The position numbers and the translations under genes are program-made. A stretch of DNA of 64,000 nt, taken from Pedobacter panaciterrae. Its GTDB lineage: Bacteria > Bacteroidota > Bacteroidia > Sphingobacteriales > Sphingobacteriaceae. Of this stretch, positions 9,785-19,700 are shown in pieces. Location: assembly GCF_013204795.1 (NCBI RefSeq), contig NZ_JABMKW010000020.1:1488001-1552000 (forward strand). The letters are read 5' to 3'. How positions within the stretch are numbered: the stretch's first letter is position 1; each line of letters opens with the position of its first letter. The notes beneath the pieces were generated by a model. It saw only the letters and a program-made list of their open reading frames with translations. It did no database searches and was not told the origin of the DNA.

Positions 9785-10999
9785 TCAATTAGTATAAAGT
9801 TCTTTTAGCAGCTGCAGCGCTTCTGCTATTAATATATTCTCTGCACCGGGTTCTAAAAATGACCATTTACCTGGCCCAACTTCATATCCACCTTGCTGTA
9901 AGGCCAACGCAGTAGGAATATAGCCTATGTTATTTTCTGCGTACGCCACTATTATAGTCTGGTTAAAAGGTGAATTTTGTTCGATTTCGTAGGCGATTTG
10001 GGTAAAAGGCTCTCCTGGCAAGAATAAAATGGCCACTAAGCCGAGCCTTATAGCGCTTAATCTTGCCATTGCATCATTTCCGTTGGTCATGTTACTTCCG
10101 GGTCTAATAGAGAATTTCCTGGCACGATTAAAAAAAGCGAAAGGCAGGCTAGCTATCATTTCGGGATCACTATTTTCTACAACTTTAGCAATTGCTCTTC
10201 CATGTTTCACAGCATAATCCGGACCACAGGAAACTGTAGGCGGATTGATATCTCCGGCAGCGCCATTTAAAAATAGCGCAATACCATTCTCCTCTGATTC
10301 TTCCAAGGCAAAGCATAATTCTCCTGGAAACTCGGCTGATAGATGTGGCATACACATTTCATGGACAGGATGACAAACCGCATGTACTAGTGTGGCAATT
10401 ACATTGTTCAATTCATCTTTGAAACGGATACTGTGAATTCTTCTGTCTACGGGTTCTCTTTCTAATAATTCAGGAGCAATAGGCTGGATAGAATCTGACA
10501 TGATAACGCCACCCGGGGTAGGAATGCGTCGCTGCATACTATATCCAGCCAGGGTATCTAAGCCAATAAATACCCTGCATGGCTTTAGCAATGATATAGC
10601 CTTATCTATTGCTCCTTTAATTTTGTGTTGTACATTCCTTAACCAATCCTTGTAAATATCCGTTAGGTACAAATCAGACAAGGCAACAGATTCCGGCGCA
10701 TTATGGGTGTGGGTACAAGTCAGGATCACCCTGTCCGCAGAAATAGCACTGGCTATTTCACTTTTAAAATTATCCCATCCGCCAACGGAAGTATCATTTA
10801 GCGCAAGAAGATCAAGGCAAACTACAGCAATCATTTCTCCGCTATTTTTCACGACCAGTACTCTTGCATATAAAGGTGTTCTTATTGATGCAAAAGGCTC
10901 GTAAGTTCCATTTACGGAAGAAGTAAGTAATCCTACCTCAAGTGGTGGAGTAATATCAGCAACGGTAGCGCCCGCAAATAACAGCTCTTTACTCATCAT
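9785..10999 (-). CDS. Neutral-ceramidase-superfamily hydrolase, cytoplasmic
   Basis: A 404-residue protein resembling the N-terminal catalytic domain of neutral/alkaline ceramidases. Landmarks are an opening A-T-V-A-D-I-T-P-P, T-H-T-H-N-A-P at 96-102, H-A-V-C-H-P-V-H, and G-A-A-G-D-I-N-P. These carry the zinc-binding His positions of the family. I start at ATG 10999, two bases after the upstream stop; the frame extends further upstream only over the neighbouring gene. There is no signal peptide, unlike true ceramidases, so it probably cleaves a small amide or ester released from the imported glycan. The next gene downstream starts 40 bases beyond. Confidence 0.7.
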   Translation of the reverse strand: MMSKELLFAGATVADITPPLEVGLLTSSVNGTYEPFASIRTPLYARVLVVKNSGEMIAVVCLDLLALNDTSVGGWDNFKSEIASAISADRVILTCTHTHNAPESVALSDLYLTDIYKDWLRNVQHKIKGAIDKAISLLKPCRVFIGLDTLAGYSMQRRIPTPGGVIMSDSIQPIAPELLEREPVDRRIHSIRFKDELNNVIATLVHAVCHPVHEMCMPHLSAEFPGELCFALEESEENGIALFLNGAAGDINPPTVSCGPDYAVKHGRAIAKVVENSDPEMIASLPFAFFNRARKFSIRPGSNMTNGNDAMARLSAIRLGLVAILFLPGEPFTQIAYEIEQNSPFNQTIIVAYAENNIGYIPTALALQQGGYEVGPGKWSFLEPGAENILIAEALQLLKELYTN

Positions 11000-11001
11000 A
11001 C

Positions 11002-11814
11002 TTATTTTTGCTTTTTTACCCAGTTCAAAGCCTGCTGCCAGAAGGCATCGTAACCTTCCCATAATTCGAAATTAATGCCCCAGTGAGGAGCTGGATCTGA
11101 CATATAAGTAAATAGGCGGCCTTTTCCATATTCTCCTGCCACTACCAGAGGGTGACCGGTTTCCTTAACCCTTACCAATATCTCTGCATCTGGTTTGGCA
11201 GACACCTCATTGTATCCAAAAATCGGAGGAAATTTATCCCACGGCAAACCTTTTACGGCGGGATGCTCAGGATTAACAACTTCAGCGGTAAACCCGGCAG
11301 AGGATTCTACCAGATCTTCAACCAACAGACAGTCGACTGGCAAAACACTATTAAGTAAGCTCCTTCCCCATCCTGATTTGGCCTGTACACCGCTAAAGGA
11401 TAGCCATCCTCCCAGCATCATCAAGCCACCGCCATTATACACCCATTCTTTGATGATGTTTAAGCGATCGGGAAAGGTTACAATTTTATTTTCACGGCGG
11501 GAACGATCAAAAAAGCTCGGATAAAGGTGAAAACATTTGGCTTCCACATCACTGATAACCAGACATTCAGAGTGTTTTAAATATTCCTCTAATTTTCCGG
11601 GTTCTAAACGATATAATTCCCAATTGGCTAAACTTGTAACTTCTGTTATATGTTCAAGTGCCTCTACCATACGTTCACCATAGAAATGCAGGTCGGCATC
11701 TTTTGTTTCGGTACCAAAAGGTGTTTCAATAAACATCGGTCCGACGTGAAAAACCCAGTCACCAAGGTATAATACGTGTTTCCCGTCTGCGGGAAATGCT
11801 GTCTTTACTTTCAT
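11002..11814 (-). CDS. Putative glutamine-amidotransferase-like protein (PF07090 type)
   Basis: 270 residues, no signal peptide. The sequence has a class I amidotransferase-like fold: an opening V-L-Y-L-G-D-W, a middle block V-Y-N-G-G-G-L-M-M-L-G-G-W-L-S-F-S-G, and a closing G-E-Y-G-K-G-R-L-F-T-Y-M-S-D-P-A-P-H-W-G. The usual nucleophile elbow G-x-C-x-G is replaced by M-L-G-G-W, so glutaminase activity is unlikely and the role is unknown. It is translationally close to both neighbours (13 bases after the symporter, 2 before the ceramidase-like gene). The pairing of these two cytoplasmic genes suggests a shared substrate. Confidence 0.65.
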   Translation of the reverse strand: MKVKTAFPADGKHVLYLGDWVFHVGPMFIETPFGTETKDADLHFYGERMVEALEHITEVTSLANWELYRLEPGKLEEYLKHSECLVISDVEAKCFHLYPSFFDRSRRENKIVTFPDRLNIIKEWVYNGGGLMMLGGWLSFSGVQAKSGWGRSLLNSVLPVDCLLVEDLVESSAGFTAEVVNPEHPAVKGLPWDKFPPIFGYNEVSAKPDAEILVRVKETGHPLVVAGEYGKGRLFTYMSDPAPHWGINFELWEGYDAFWQQALNWVKKQK

Positions 11815-11827
11815 AGCATTATTTTAT

Positions 11828-13660
11828 TTATGTGTTTTGATTAATATGTTGAGGATCATCTTCCAAACGTGCCGAAAGAAAATCCAGGTAAGCCGATGAT
11901 GTTTTTTTGAAGGCAATAAATAGAATAACAGCGCCGATCAGCTCAGCCATTGCCCAGTTATAGCGACCAAACCAAGCTTCGGTAAGACCTGAAATCAGCA
12001 GGCAGGTTGCTGCAAATCCAATAACAGCGATACCTATCCCTCTGAATATTGGCTGTAATTCCGGCTTCTTCAATAATACATTTTTGTTCAGTTTCCGGAA
12101 AGGCTTCCAAAAACCAAGCGGTTTAGCTCTTTGGTAAAAATTATTTAGTAATTGATCCGGATCAGGTTTAGTTAACAGTGCAACGGTGATCCATAATAGG
12201 ATTGTTAGCCCCATCACCAATATGGTTTGCCAGTACCATGGCAGGATCAATTTCTGTGCTGAAGAAAAGCCTGACCACAACAATAATTTTGGCCCAAGCA
12301 CAACAATGCAAAAGATACCTGCTCCGCCAAAAGATGCAGCAACGCGCGCAGGACCATTAAACCGCCACCACCACCATTGCGCCCAGTTTGCCGGTAGTTC
12401 AGCGGCACTCAACTGCAGCATAACTATAGCCACATCGGTAATAATGGTAACATTAAATACAACTGCCATTGCGAGAGAAAGGATGATCAACATACCAATT
12501 TTACCAATTAACAGGTAGTGCTTTTCGCTGGCCGAACGCACAAACCACCGTCTATAGATATCACTCACTAATACCTGACTACCGAAATTCAAATTATCGC
12601 CAACTGTAGACATTGTTGCAGCCATCATAGCTGCAACCAACAAACCCATGGCGCCTACAGGTAACATATCCTTCATTAACCGACCATACACAAGTTCTCT
12701 GTCTGCCCCCGATGCTCTTAACTCAGGATACAGAACCGCTGCTGAAATACTTGGTAAGGTAACGAGCAGCAACAGTACAAACATGCTAATTGCAGTGACC
12801 ACATACATTGTTAGGGCTTCTGCTGGAGTTCTCGTTGAAAGAATACGCTGTCCTTCCATTGCTCCACCCATTGGTGCAGCATCCCCGCCATAGCCAATGC
12901 TCTGACCAAATAACCAGGCCATGCCTGCAGCAATTGGAAACACATCATGATTTAATGGGGGCACCATCTGTAATATTTCGGGATGTGTGGTACCAAAAGC
13001 TTGGTTCAATGTAGCCGTCATTGCCTGAGGGCCACCAAAATGGTTTAAAGTAAGCCACGCAAGCGTAATTGTACCGACAAAGAAGATCACCATTTGAATC
13101 AGATTGGACATGACTACCCCTTTGTACCCTGAAAAGAAAACAAAAAGAAAGGAGATCGGTACAACCAGATACATGGTTTCCTCTTTGGTTATACCGAATG
13201 CTGGCCCCATGATCTTATAAGCGGCCAACAAGGTGATGCCGGTCCACGCCGGCATAGCAATTAACGAGGTTCTTATTGCGATCCACAAACGCATAGCAGC
13301 GGCAGGTTTTGCAGGAAACCGCAGGTCATAAAACTCTAATGAAGTAAAGAGGTTTAATCTTCTCCAGAATACGGCAAAAAGCACCCCCCCAAGGAACAAG
13401 GCTAAACCAAAACGGCTCAAATACCACCAGGAAATAAACGAACCAGTTACAATTGCCAATCCACCATATCCAGTGGCTGCATCAGGGCTGACTAATGCGG
13501 CAGTATAAGATATTCCATTTAACCATCCTGGTATTTTGCGACCGCCAAGGAAAAAATTCTCCAGATTAGCAGAGGAAAACCGTCTGTGCCAAAGAGAAAG
13601 CGCAAACATTAAAATTAAGTAACTAATAACGATCCAGATATCCGGTTGGTTCCAATTCAT
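11828..13660 (-). CDS. Sodium:solute symporter (SSS family)
   Basis: A 610-residue inner-membrane transporter with about 13 to 14 hydrophobic segments, starting with I-W-I-V-I-S-Y-L-I-L-M-F-A-L and containing the SSS-type early loop L-G-G-R-K-I-P-G-W and a later G-Y-K-G-V-V-M-S-N-L-I-Q. Members import sugars, sialic acids or other solutes with Na+. In this operon it is the only inner-membrane importer, so it likely carries the mono- or disaccharide made in the periplasm to the cytoplasmic enzymes. The start ATG lies one base from the stop of the GH172 gene, which suggests translational coupling. The C-terminal 130 residues include two more membrane spans. Confidence 0.9.
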   Translation of the reverse strand: MNWNQPDIWIVISYLILMFALSLWHRRFSSANLENFFLGGRKIPGWLNGISYTAALVSPDAATGYGGLAIVTGSFISWWYLSRFGLALFLGGVLFAVFWRRLNLFTSLEFYDLRFPAKPAAAMRLWIAIRTSLIAMPAWTGITLLAAYKIMGPAFGITKEETMYLVVPISFLFVFFSGYKGVVMSNLIQMVIFFVGTITLAWLTLNHFGGPQAMTATLNQAFGTTHPEILQMVPPLNHDVFPIAAGMAWLFGQSIGYGGDAAPMGGAMEGQRILSTRTPAEALTMYVVTAISMFVLLLLVTLPSISAAVLYPELRASGADRELVYGRLMKDMLPVGAMGLLVAAMMAATMSTVGDNLNFGSQVLVSDIYRRWFVRSASEKHYLLIGKIGMLIILSLAMAVVFNVTIITDVAIVMLQLSAAELPANWAQWWWWRFNGPARVAASFGGAGIFCIVVLGPKLLLWSGFSSAQKLILPWYWQTILVMGLTILLWITVALLTKPDPDQLLNNFYQRAKPLGFWKPFRKLNKNVLLKKPELQPIFRGIGIAVIGFAATCLLISGLTEAWFGRYNWAMAELIGAVILFIAFKKTSSAYLDFLSARLEDDPQHINQNT

Positions 13661-13661
13661 A

Positions 13662-14879
13662 CTATTTATTGTTTTTAATTCCTTTCAATCGTTGTTCAAG
13701 GGGTGCAAGCGCAGGTAAATTGCTCTGAGGGCTATCAAGATAAAAATACGCAGTGGCGGAGTAATTATCTACCCTATAAAAATTAACCCATTCATCGGCA
13801 GGAAACTTATCATCATTGATATCTGGAAATCCCGCTTCTTCCATCAGTTTGACCATTCCTTTCTGGGTCATTACCGATATTGGTTTTACTTTACCGCCTG
13901 CTTTTGCAATACCCCTGATGAGGTCCCGGCCACCCCCGCCCATTTGCTGAATGGTAACCTTGCAATCAGCATTGAAATAAACAGGATCAGGAATGTGATA
14001 TCGATAAAATGCATATTGTTGTTTTTCCTTATCCACTATGGGTGCACCTTGATACAGCTGTGAAAAAGGACCAAGGTTCCAGGCAGACCCTATGTAATCT
14101 TCTGTGCCGGTACCAACAAGAGTAGGATGCTGATTGTCTCCGTCCAGATATGCTTTTACCTCTCCTTCTCCAAACCAGGTAGTTCCGTAAACATTATCGG
14201 TAATCACACTGATATTGGTTCCCAAAAAACGTCCCTCACCTTTGACACGTGGTAATATTTCAAAATCTTCAGCCAATCCTGCCGCAGCGCTGTTGCTCCA
14301 GTAAGCATGGAAATAAGCAATTTTTTTAGCGTGCTTTTTAAGTTTGGTAAAATTCACATCATAAAACAAAAGTTGCTTTTGTCTGCCCTCATTAACCAGT
14401 ACGATTCGGGCATGTTTGGTAAACGGCATTGGCACATAACTGTTAAAAGACCTACCTTCCGGGCTGCTGAATAAAGCGCTTTGAAAAGTAGTCATCCTTC
14501 CTAAACCAATACCAAAGAAGTCTCCCAGGGGTACAGAAACGGCAGGCTTATCGGCATTATCCCAATACATTTCAAGTTTTATCGACCTGAGGGCTTCCGG
14601 ATTTCTATCTATAATGGTCATCCAGATCCGGTTTATGATACCACATCCGTTATAATCCATTAGCATGATCTTTTCACCCGGGCCTACCCAGACACTGGCA
14701 CGCCCTTTTGCACCTTTATTTTCCAAAGCGCCTCTACCCTTTTCGGCAGATGGATTTTCCAGGCTAACCCAACGGGTTTCTTTACCCTCAGGTAAATCGT
14801 ACAATTCCTGAGCACCTAAATCTGCTGAAACAAAGCAGCATCCGATAAGTATAAGTCCTTTGAAAATTAATCTGTTCAT
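13662..14879 (-). CDS. GH172 (DUF2961) glycosidase
   Basis: 405 residues when started at ATG 14879, which opens a signal peptide (residues 1-24, ending L-G-A-Q); the frame's earlier TTG adds only two residues. GH172 landmarks are G-C-G-I-I-N-R-I-W at 78-86, M-Y-W-D-N at 104-108, W-F-G-E-G-E-V-K at 235-242 and G-T-G-T-E-D-Y at 256-262, with Glu260 expected in catalysis. It is the first enzyme gene after SusD and one base before the symporter, which argues for a central role in releasing the transported product. Third GH172 of the operon. Confidence 0.88.
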   Translation of the reverse strand: MNRLIFKGLILIGCCFVSADLGAQELYDLPEGKETRWVSLENPSAEKGRGALENKGAKGRASVWVGPGEKIMLMDYNGCGIINRIWMTIIDRNPEALRSIKLEMYWDNADKPAVSVPLGDFFGIGLGRMTTFQSALFSSPEGRSFNSYVPMPFTKHARIVLVNEGRQKQLLFYDVNFTKLKKHAKKIAYFHAYWSNSAAAGLAEDFEILPRVKGEGRFLGTNISVITDNVYGTTWFGEGEVKAYLDGDNQHPTLVGTGTEDYIGSAWNLGPFSQLYQGAPIVDKEKQQYAFYRYHIPDPVYFNADCKVTIQQMGGGGRDLIRGIAKAGGKVKPISVMTQKGMVKLMEEAGFPDINDDKFPADEWVNFYRVDNYSATAYFYLDSPQSNLPALAPLEQRLKGIKNNK

Positions 14880-14908
14880 AAACAATTTTTAAGAAAATTA
14901 ACTGGGTT

Positions 14909-16753
14909 TTACCAACCCGGATTTTGAGTCAGTTTTATATTTTTTTGAATTTCGTATTGAGGTATTGGCCACAAATAATGTCTATCTGTAAACACCCTAG
15001 CTTCGACAACAGTTCTTTTATAAAATGCATCGCTTGACATGTTATAATCCAATCCATTCACATCTATGCCGTATACATTTTTGCTATCGATGGCTTCAGC
15101 AGTCTTCCATCTATGGGTATCAAAATATCGATTTGTTTCAAAAGCCAGCTCTATACGCCGTTCGTGCCATATTTTTTCCCTCATTTCATCCTTTGATAAT
15201 CCTGATGGTAAATTTGGGAGACCAGAACGGTTTCTAATCAGATTAACATATTTGTATACATCAGCTATCGGGCCATCAGATTCATTAAGTGCTTCGGCAT
15301 AATTTAAATATTGCTCTCCTAACCGAAATAATATCCAGGTTTTTCTAGGACCGGTATTCCCGTTCCTTTTGTAGCTCGGATGACCAAACTTTTTCATCAG
15401 GTATCCAGTTTCACTGTAATTACCTGCATTATTAGTAGCCCTTCCGTCCGGAGCACCTTTCCAAAACTTTAACGGATCGTTTAGTGGACTCCTTTGATCC
15501 GGTTTATATTTTTGGCCGGTAAACATGATACTGGCGTAAAACCGGGGCTCCCTGTTTACATACATATTGCGGGTACCTACAACATAATTTGGATTATCGG
15601 TAGCTGTATTACCTGTTTCTACATAACCTGATGCAGGATTGATTATCGGGGTCATATCAGCATTGTATCCCAGGATAGGACGCTCACCATTGGCCATCTC
15701 ATAATCGTCAACAATATTTTGTGTTGGCGCGTTCAATGTAAAACCTGTTCCCGGCATTCCTCTGGGCTCACTATAAACATCCAGATCCAGGTATCCCCCC
15801 ATCGTTCTTACCCAAATGACCTCGTCATTCCAATTGACATAAAACAACTCCTGATAATTAAGAATAGGATCGTTTGTAGCAGATTTGTACAGTTTATGAC
15901 CTGCAGCTTCTGCCTGATCTATGCAGGCCTTAGCTGCAGTCGCAGCAGTTTTCCATCTCTCAGCAGCGAAATCCGGAAACAATCTGACACCATCTTGTTT
16001 CAAATCAGCATAATCTGCGTTCCCATTCCATAATGGACTAGCCATGAATAGTAAAGCACGTGCTTTTAATGCCAATGCAGTAATTTTAGTGGGTCTGCCA
16101 AACTGACTATCGTCACTTGCTGGGACACGAACATTTAACATTTCTGCTGCCTTATTACACTCGTTTACAATAAAATCAACACATTTATATATAGGTTGTC
16201 TTGTTTCCGCTAAAAAGTCGCCATTTATAGGAATTGATTTATCAATAATAGGTATAGGTCCATACATCCTGATCAATAGAAAATGATAATAGGCCCTTAA
16301 AAAGATAGCTTCCCCTTTCCATTTGTTGATTTTATCTTGGGTCACCAGTTCTGTTAATGGAAGCTTATCGATATTTTCAATAAAGATATTTGCCTTTCTG
16401 ATGCCTTGATAACTGTTTGACCAACCATCCTGAACATTGGTAGCATTGTCTATGCTCCATGTCCCATCATTCATTCTGTTACAATAAGAAGGCTCGTGCC
16501 CTTGCTCCATCTCATCGGCAGCACCGGTAAAGGTGTTGGTCATCGAAACTCCATTTCCATTATCAGGAAATACAAATTCTCTTGGTAAATGGGAATATGT
16601 ATTTGTTAAAAATTGTTCAGCGAAAACAGGATTGGAAAAAACCTGGTCAATATTGATGTCCCCATCCGGAGTCTTATTCAAAAAGTCTTTCTTACATGAA
16701 GGAGCTGTAAGAAGCAGGACGGTGATAAAAAATAATATTATAGTTGCTTTCAT
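14909..16753 (-). CDS. SusD/RagB outer-membrane glycan-binding lipoprotein
   Basis: 614 residues with a lipoprotein signal peptide: hydrophobic run then T-A-P-S-C, Cys20 being the lipidation site. Typical SusD features follow: a helical TPR-like scaffold, A-E-A-I-F-L-R-A-Y-Y-H-F-L-L-type helix near 150, and the C-terminal R-L-G-E-Q-Y-L-N-Y-A-E-A-L-N with N-L-I-R-N-R-S-G-L and I-W-H-E-R-R-I-E-L-A-F-E. It caps the SusC barrel and binds the target oligosaccharide on the cell surface. The gene follows susC by 26 bases. Specificity cannot be read from sequence. Confidence 0.96.
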   Translation of the reverse strand: MKATIILFFITVLLLTAPSCKKDFLNKTPDGDINIDQVFSNPVFAEQFLTNTYSHLPREFVFPDNGNGVSMTNTFTGAADEMEQGHEPSYCNRMNDGTWSIDNATNVQDGWSNSYQGIRKANIFIENIDKLPLTELVTQDKINKWKGEAIFLRAYYHFLLIRMYGPIPIIDKSIPINGDFLAETRQPIYKCVDFIVNECNKAAEMLNVRVPASDDSQFGRPTKITALALKARALLFMASPLWNGNADYADLKQDGVRLFPDFAAERWKTAATAAKACIDQAEAAGHKLYKSATNDPILNYQELFYVNWNDEVIWVRTMGGYLDLDVYSEPRGMPGTGFTLNAPTQNIVDDYEMANGERPILGYNADMTPIINPASGYVETGNTATDNPNYVVGTRNMYVNREPRFYASIMFTGQKYKPDQRSPLNDPLKFWKGAPDGRATNNAGNYSETGYLMKKFGHPSYKRNGNTGPRKTWILFRLGEQYLNYAEALNESDGPIADVYKYVNLIRNRSGLPNLPSGLSKDEMREKIWHERRIELAFETNRYFDTHRWKTAEAIDSKNVYGIDVNGLDYNMSSDAFYKRTVVEARVFTDRHYLWPIPQYEIQKNIKLTQNPGW

Positions 16754-16779
16754 GATATCTAACTTTAGTTTAATAAAAA

Positions 16780-19700
16780 TTAAAAAGTAACCTCTAAGCC
16801 GAAATTGTAGGTCTTATTTATGGGATGTCTGCCAGAACCAAAATCAGATTCAGGATCAATAACTTTCAGGTTATCCCAGGTAGCCAGATTGGTTCCGTTT
16901 ATAAATATTCGAGCGTTACTTAGGGAGATTTTCTTTGTAAACTTGCTTGATAGTGTATAACCAATTTCTGCATTTTTGATCCGCAGGTAGTTACCACTCT
17001 CTTTCCATAAAGTAGAACCGATATAGTTGTTTGTACTATTTGCTCTGATACCGGGATATTTTGCATTTGTATTATCACCTCCCGGAATCCAGCGCTGATC
17101 AAAATAGTTTTGCTGTACATTATACAGCCCTTCTGCACCTTGAAATGCCCAGGTAGTATATCCCTGACCGTAAAAGAAATCCCTGTTGGCGGCTCCGGTA
17201 AAAAAGATACTGATATCAAAGCCTTTGTAGCCCAGCGTGCTGCCAAAACCGTACATGATCTGAGGAAACGATCCGCTAAATTCACCAATAACAGTTCTGT
17301 CGGCAATATCTATTATTCCGTCGTTGTTTAAATCTTTATATTTAATATCACCGGGTCCATAATTGGTAACACCTCCGGCCAAATTTGCCTGACTTGGGCT
17401 GTTTGCAACATCTGCCGCGTCTTTAAACAATCCAAGCGCAACATAACCCAAATTAGCACCTATTGAATGTCCTCTTAGCTCTTGCCACGGATACAACTGC
17501 TGAGGCTGGTCATTTTCAATTATCTTACTTTTCGCAAAAGAGAAATTAGCTAAAAAAGAATAGTAGAACCCTCCCTTAGTCGTATTTCTTAACTGTAAAT
17601 TACCTTCCACTCCTTTATTTGTGGAAACCCCTAAATTTGCATAAGGAACCGTACCACCCGGATAACCAGTGTAAGTAGGTATTGTTGCCCTTAACAATAA
17701 CTGATCTTCTCTTCGTTCATGAAATACATCGGCAGTTAAGGTGAATTTCCCATTAAATAGCTCCAGGTCAAATCCTGCATTTGTTTTATAAGCATTTTCC
17801 CAGGTCACATCCTCATTCCCTATACGCAGCTCACTGAGACCACCAGGGTTGTAAGTCTGCCCATTACCAAATTCGTATCCTGTTGCCCCTTTGTTAAATG
17901 TAGATAGAAAAATAAAGCGCTGCAGCGGGTTTCCAATTCGATCATTTCCGACCTTTCCATAACTACCCCTTATTTTAAGACTGTTGATTACATCTTTATT
18001 CCAGAACTTCTCGTTAGAGACAATCCATCCTGCTCCTACAGACGGGAACAAGCCAAATTGCTTTCCTTTCTTAAAGTTTTCCGAACCGGTATAACCGGCA
18101 TTGAGTTCAATTAAATAGCGGGTATCATAATTATAAGTTACCCGACTGATAAGCCCTAACCGTCGTTCAGGTAAATTGTCGATGGAATTTGAAGTAGCGA
18201 CGTTTTGTGCATCCTTCTTATTTCCTAACAGCAATCCGGAGATGCTGTGTTTTCCAAACGTGCGGTCATAGTTTAAAGAAACTTCCCCATACATTGTCCT
18301 ATAGGTTTCGTATCGGTTACTAAGTGCCAAAGCACTTTCGGTACTGGTACGGGTATATTTTTCAAGACCATTTATAATCTCGTAGCGAAATGCATCAGGG
18401 CTTTGGGTCCGCACATTCTGCGTAATATCAACTACATCGAATGAAGCCAATCCCCTTACAGAGAGACCGGGAGTTATTGATGATAAGTCCCACTTAAGTC
18501 CAAGATTGCTAATTGTTGTATTGTAACTCTGCCGGGTGTATCCTGATTTGGTAATCCTTGTCCATGGATTGATGATCAAATCACCCGTTGCCCCGGAATT
18601 AGAGCCGTCAGGATTTTTAAAAGGCATGATCATTGGATTGGTGAGCTTCAGATAAAACAGGACGCCGTCGGCGTCATATGCAGGATAATTTGTACCTGAA
18701 ATAATTGCCGACAGACCCAAACTCATATCAATATTCTTTGCAACTTTAATATCAACATTGGATCTGAAGCTATATCTGTTCAGTGCCGCATTTGTTTTAT
18801 AAACATTTCCTGCCTCTTCATTATAACTTCCCTGCTGAGAGGTATATCCTAAATTAACATAGTATTTAACTGCTTCACTTCCACCGGAAACACCCAAATT
18901 ATTAATGGTTTGGCTGGTGTGCTTTCTAAATATTACATCATACCAGTCTACATTAGGGTAAAGGTAAGGATCAGAGCCGTCCTTAAATTTTTGCAGCTGC
19001 ACATCAGAATAAGCAAGTGCCTGCCCTGTTCGTATCCTATTTTCATTTATTAATGTGGCGTAGTCAAAACTATTTATATTGTCCTCCACCCGCAAAGGAG
19101 TTACAATTGCGGATTCTGATCTAAAGTTCACTCTTGGTTTACTTACAGTTCCCTTTTTAGTATTGATCAGAATGACACCGTTTGCTCCCCTGCTACCATA
19201 AACAGCAGTGGCAGACGCATCCTTTAAAACTGAAAAACTCTCTATCTCCTGAACGTTCAATGTGGTCCAGTAATCCTGCAGATCCCGTTCTATACCATCT
19301 ATAACCACAAGCGGTTTGTTCGATCCACTCTGCGAGATCTGACCACGAATAAATATACTGGCGGCATCATATCCGGGCTGTCCAGACGACTGACGGGTCA
19401 TCACTCCGGCCAACTTGCCACCAATTGCATTGGTTAAAGATGGAGTGGCAAACTTCTGGATATCCTTAACTGAAACGGTAGATATGGAACCAACCAGATT
19501 GACTTTCTTTTGGGATCCATATCCCACAACTTGCACCTCATCCAATTTTTGTCGGCTCTCATCCGGTTCCAATTTAACAGTAATCGTTCTGTTACTGCCC
19601 ACCCGCAGGGTCTTGCTCTTGTATCCAACAAAGCTCACAATTATAGAGTCTTGTTCACTCCCTATCTCGAGCAGGAATTTTCCATTTATATCTGTGACTA

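Noticed and set aside
9785..10999. True secreted neutral ceramidase
   Set aside because: No signal peptide, only the catalytic domain, and a sugar-operon setting; kept as superfamily member only.
12186..13014. Plus-strand frames within the symporter gene
   Set aside because: Antisense shadows of membrane-span codons with no independent support.
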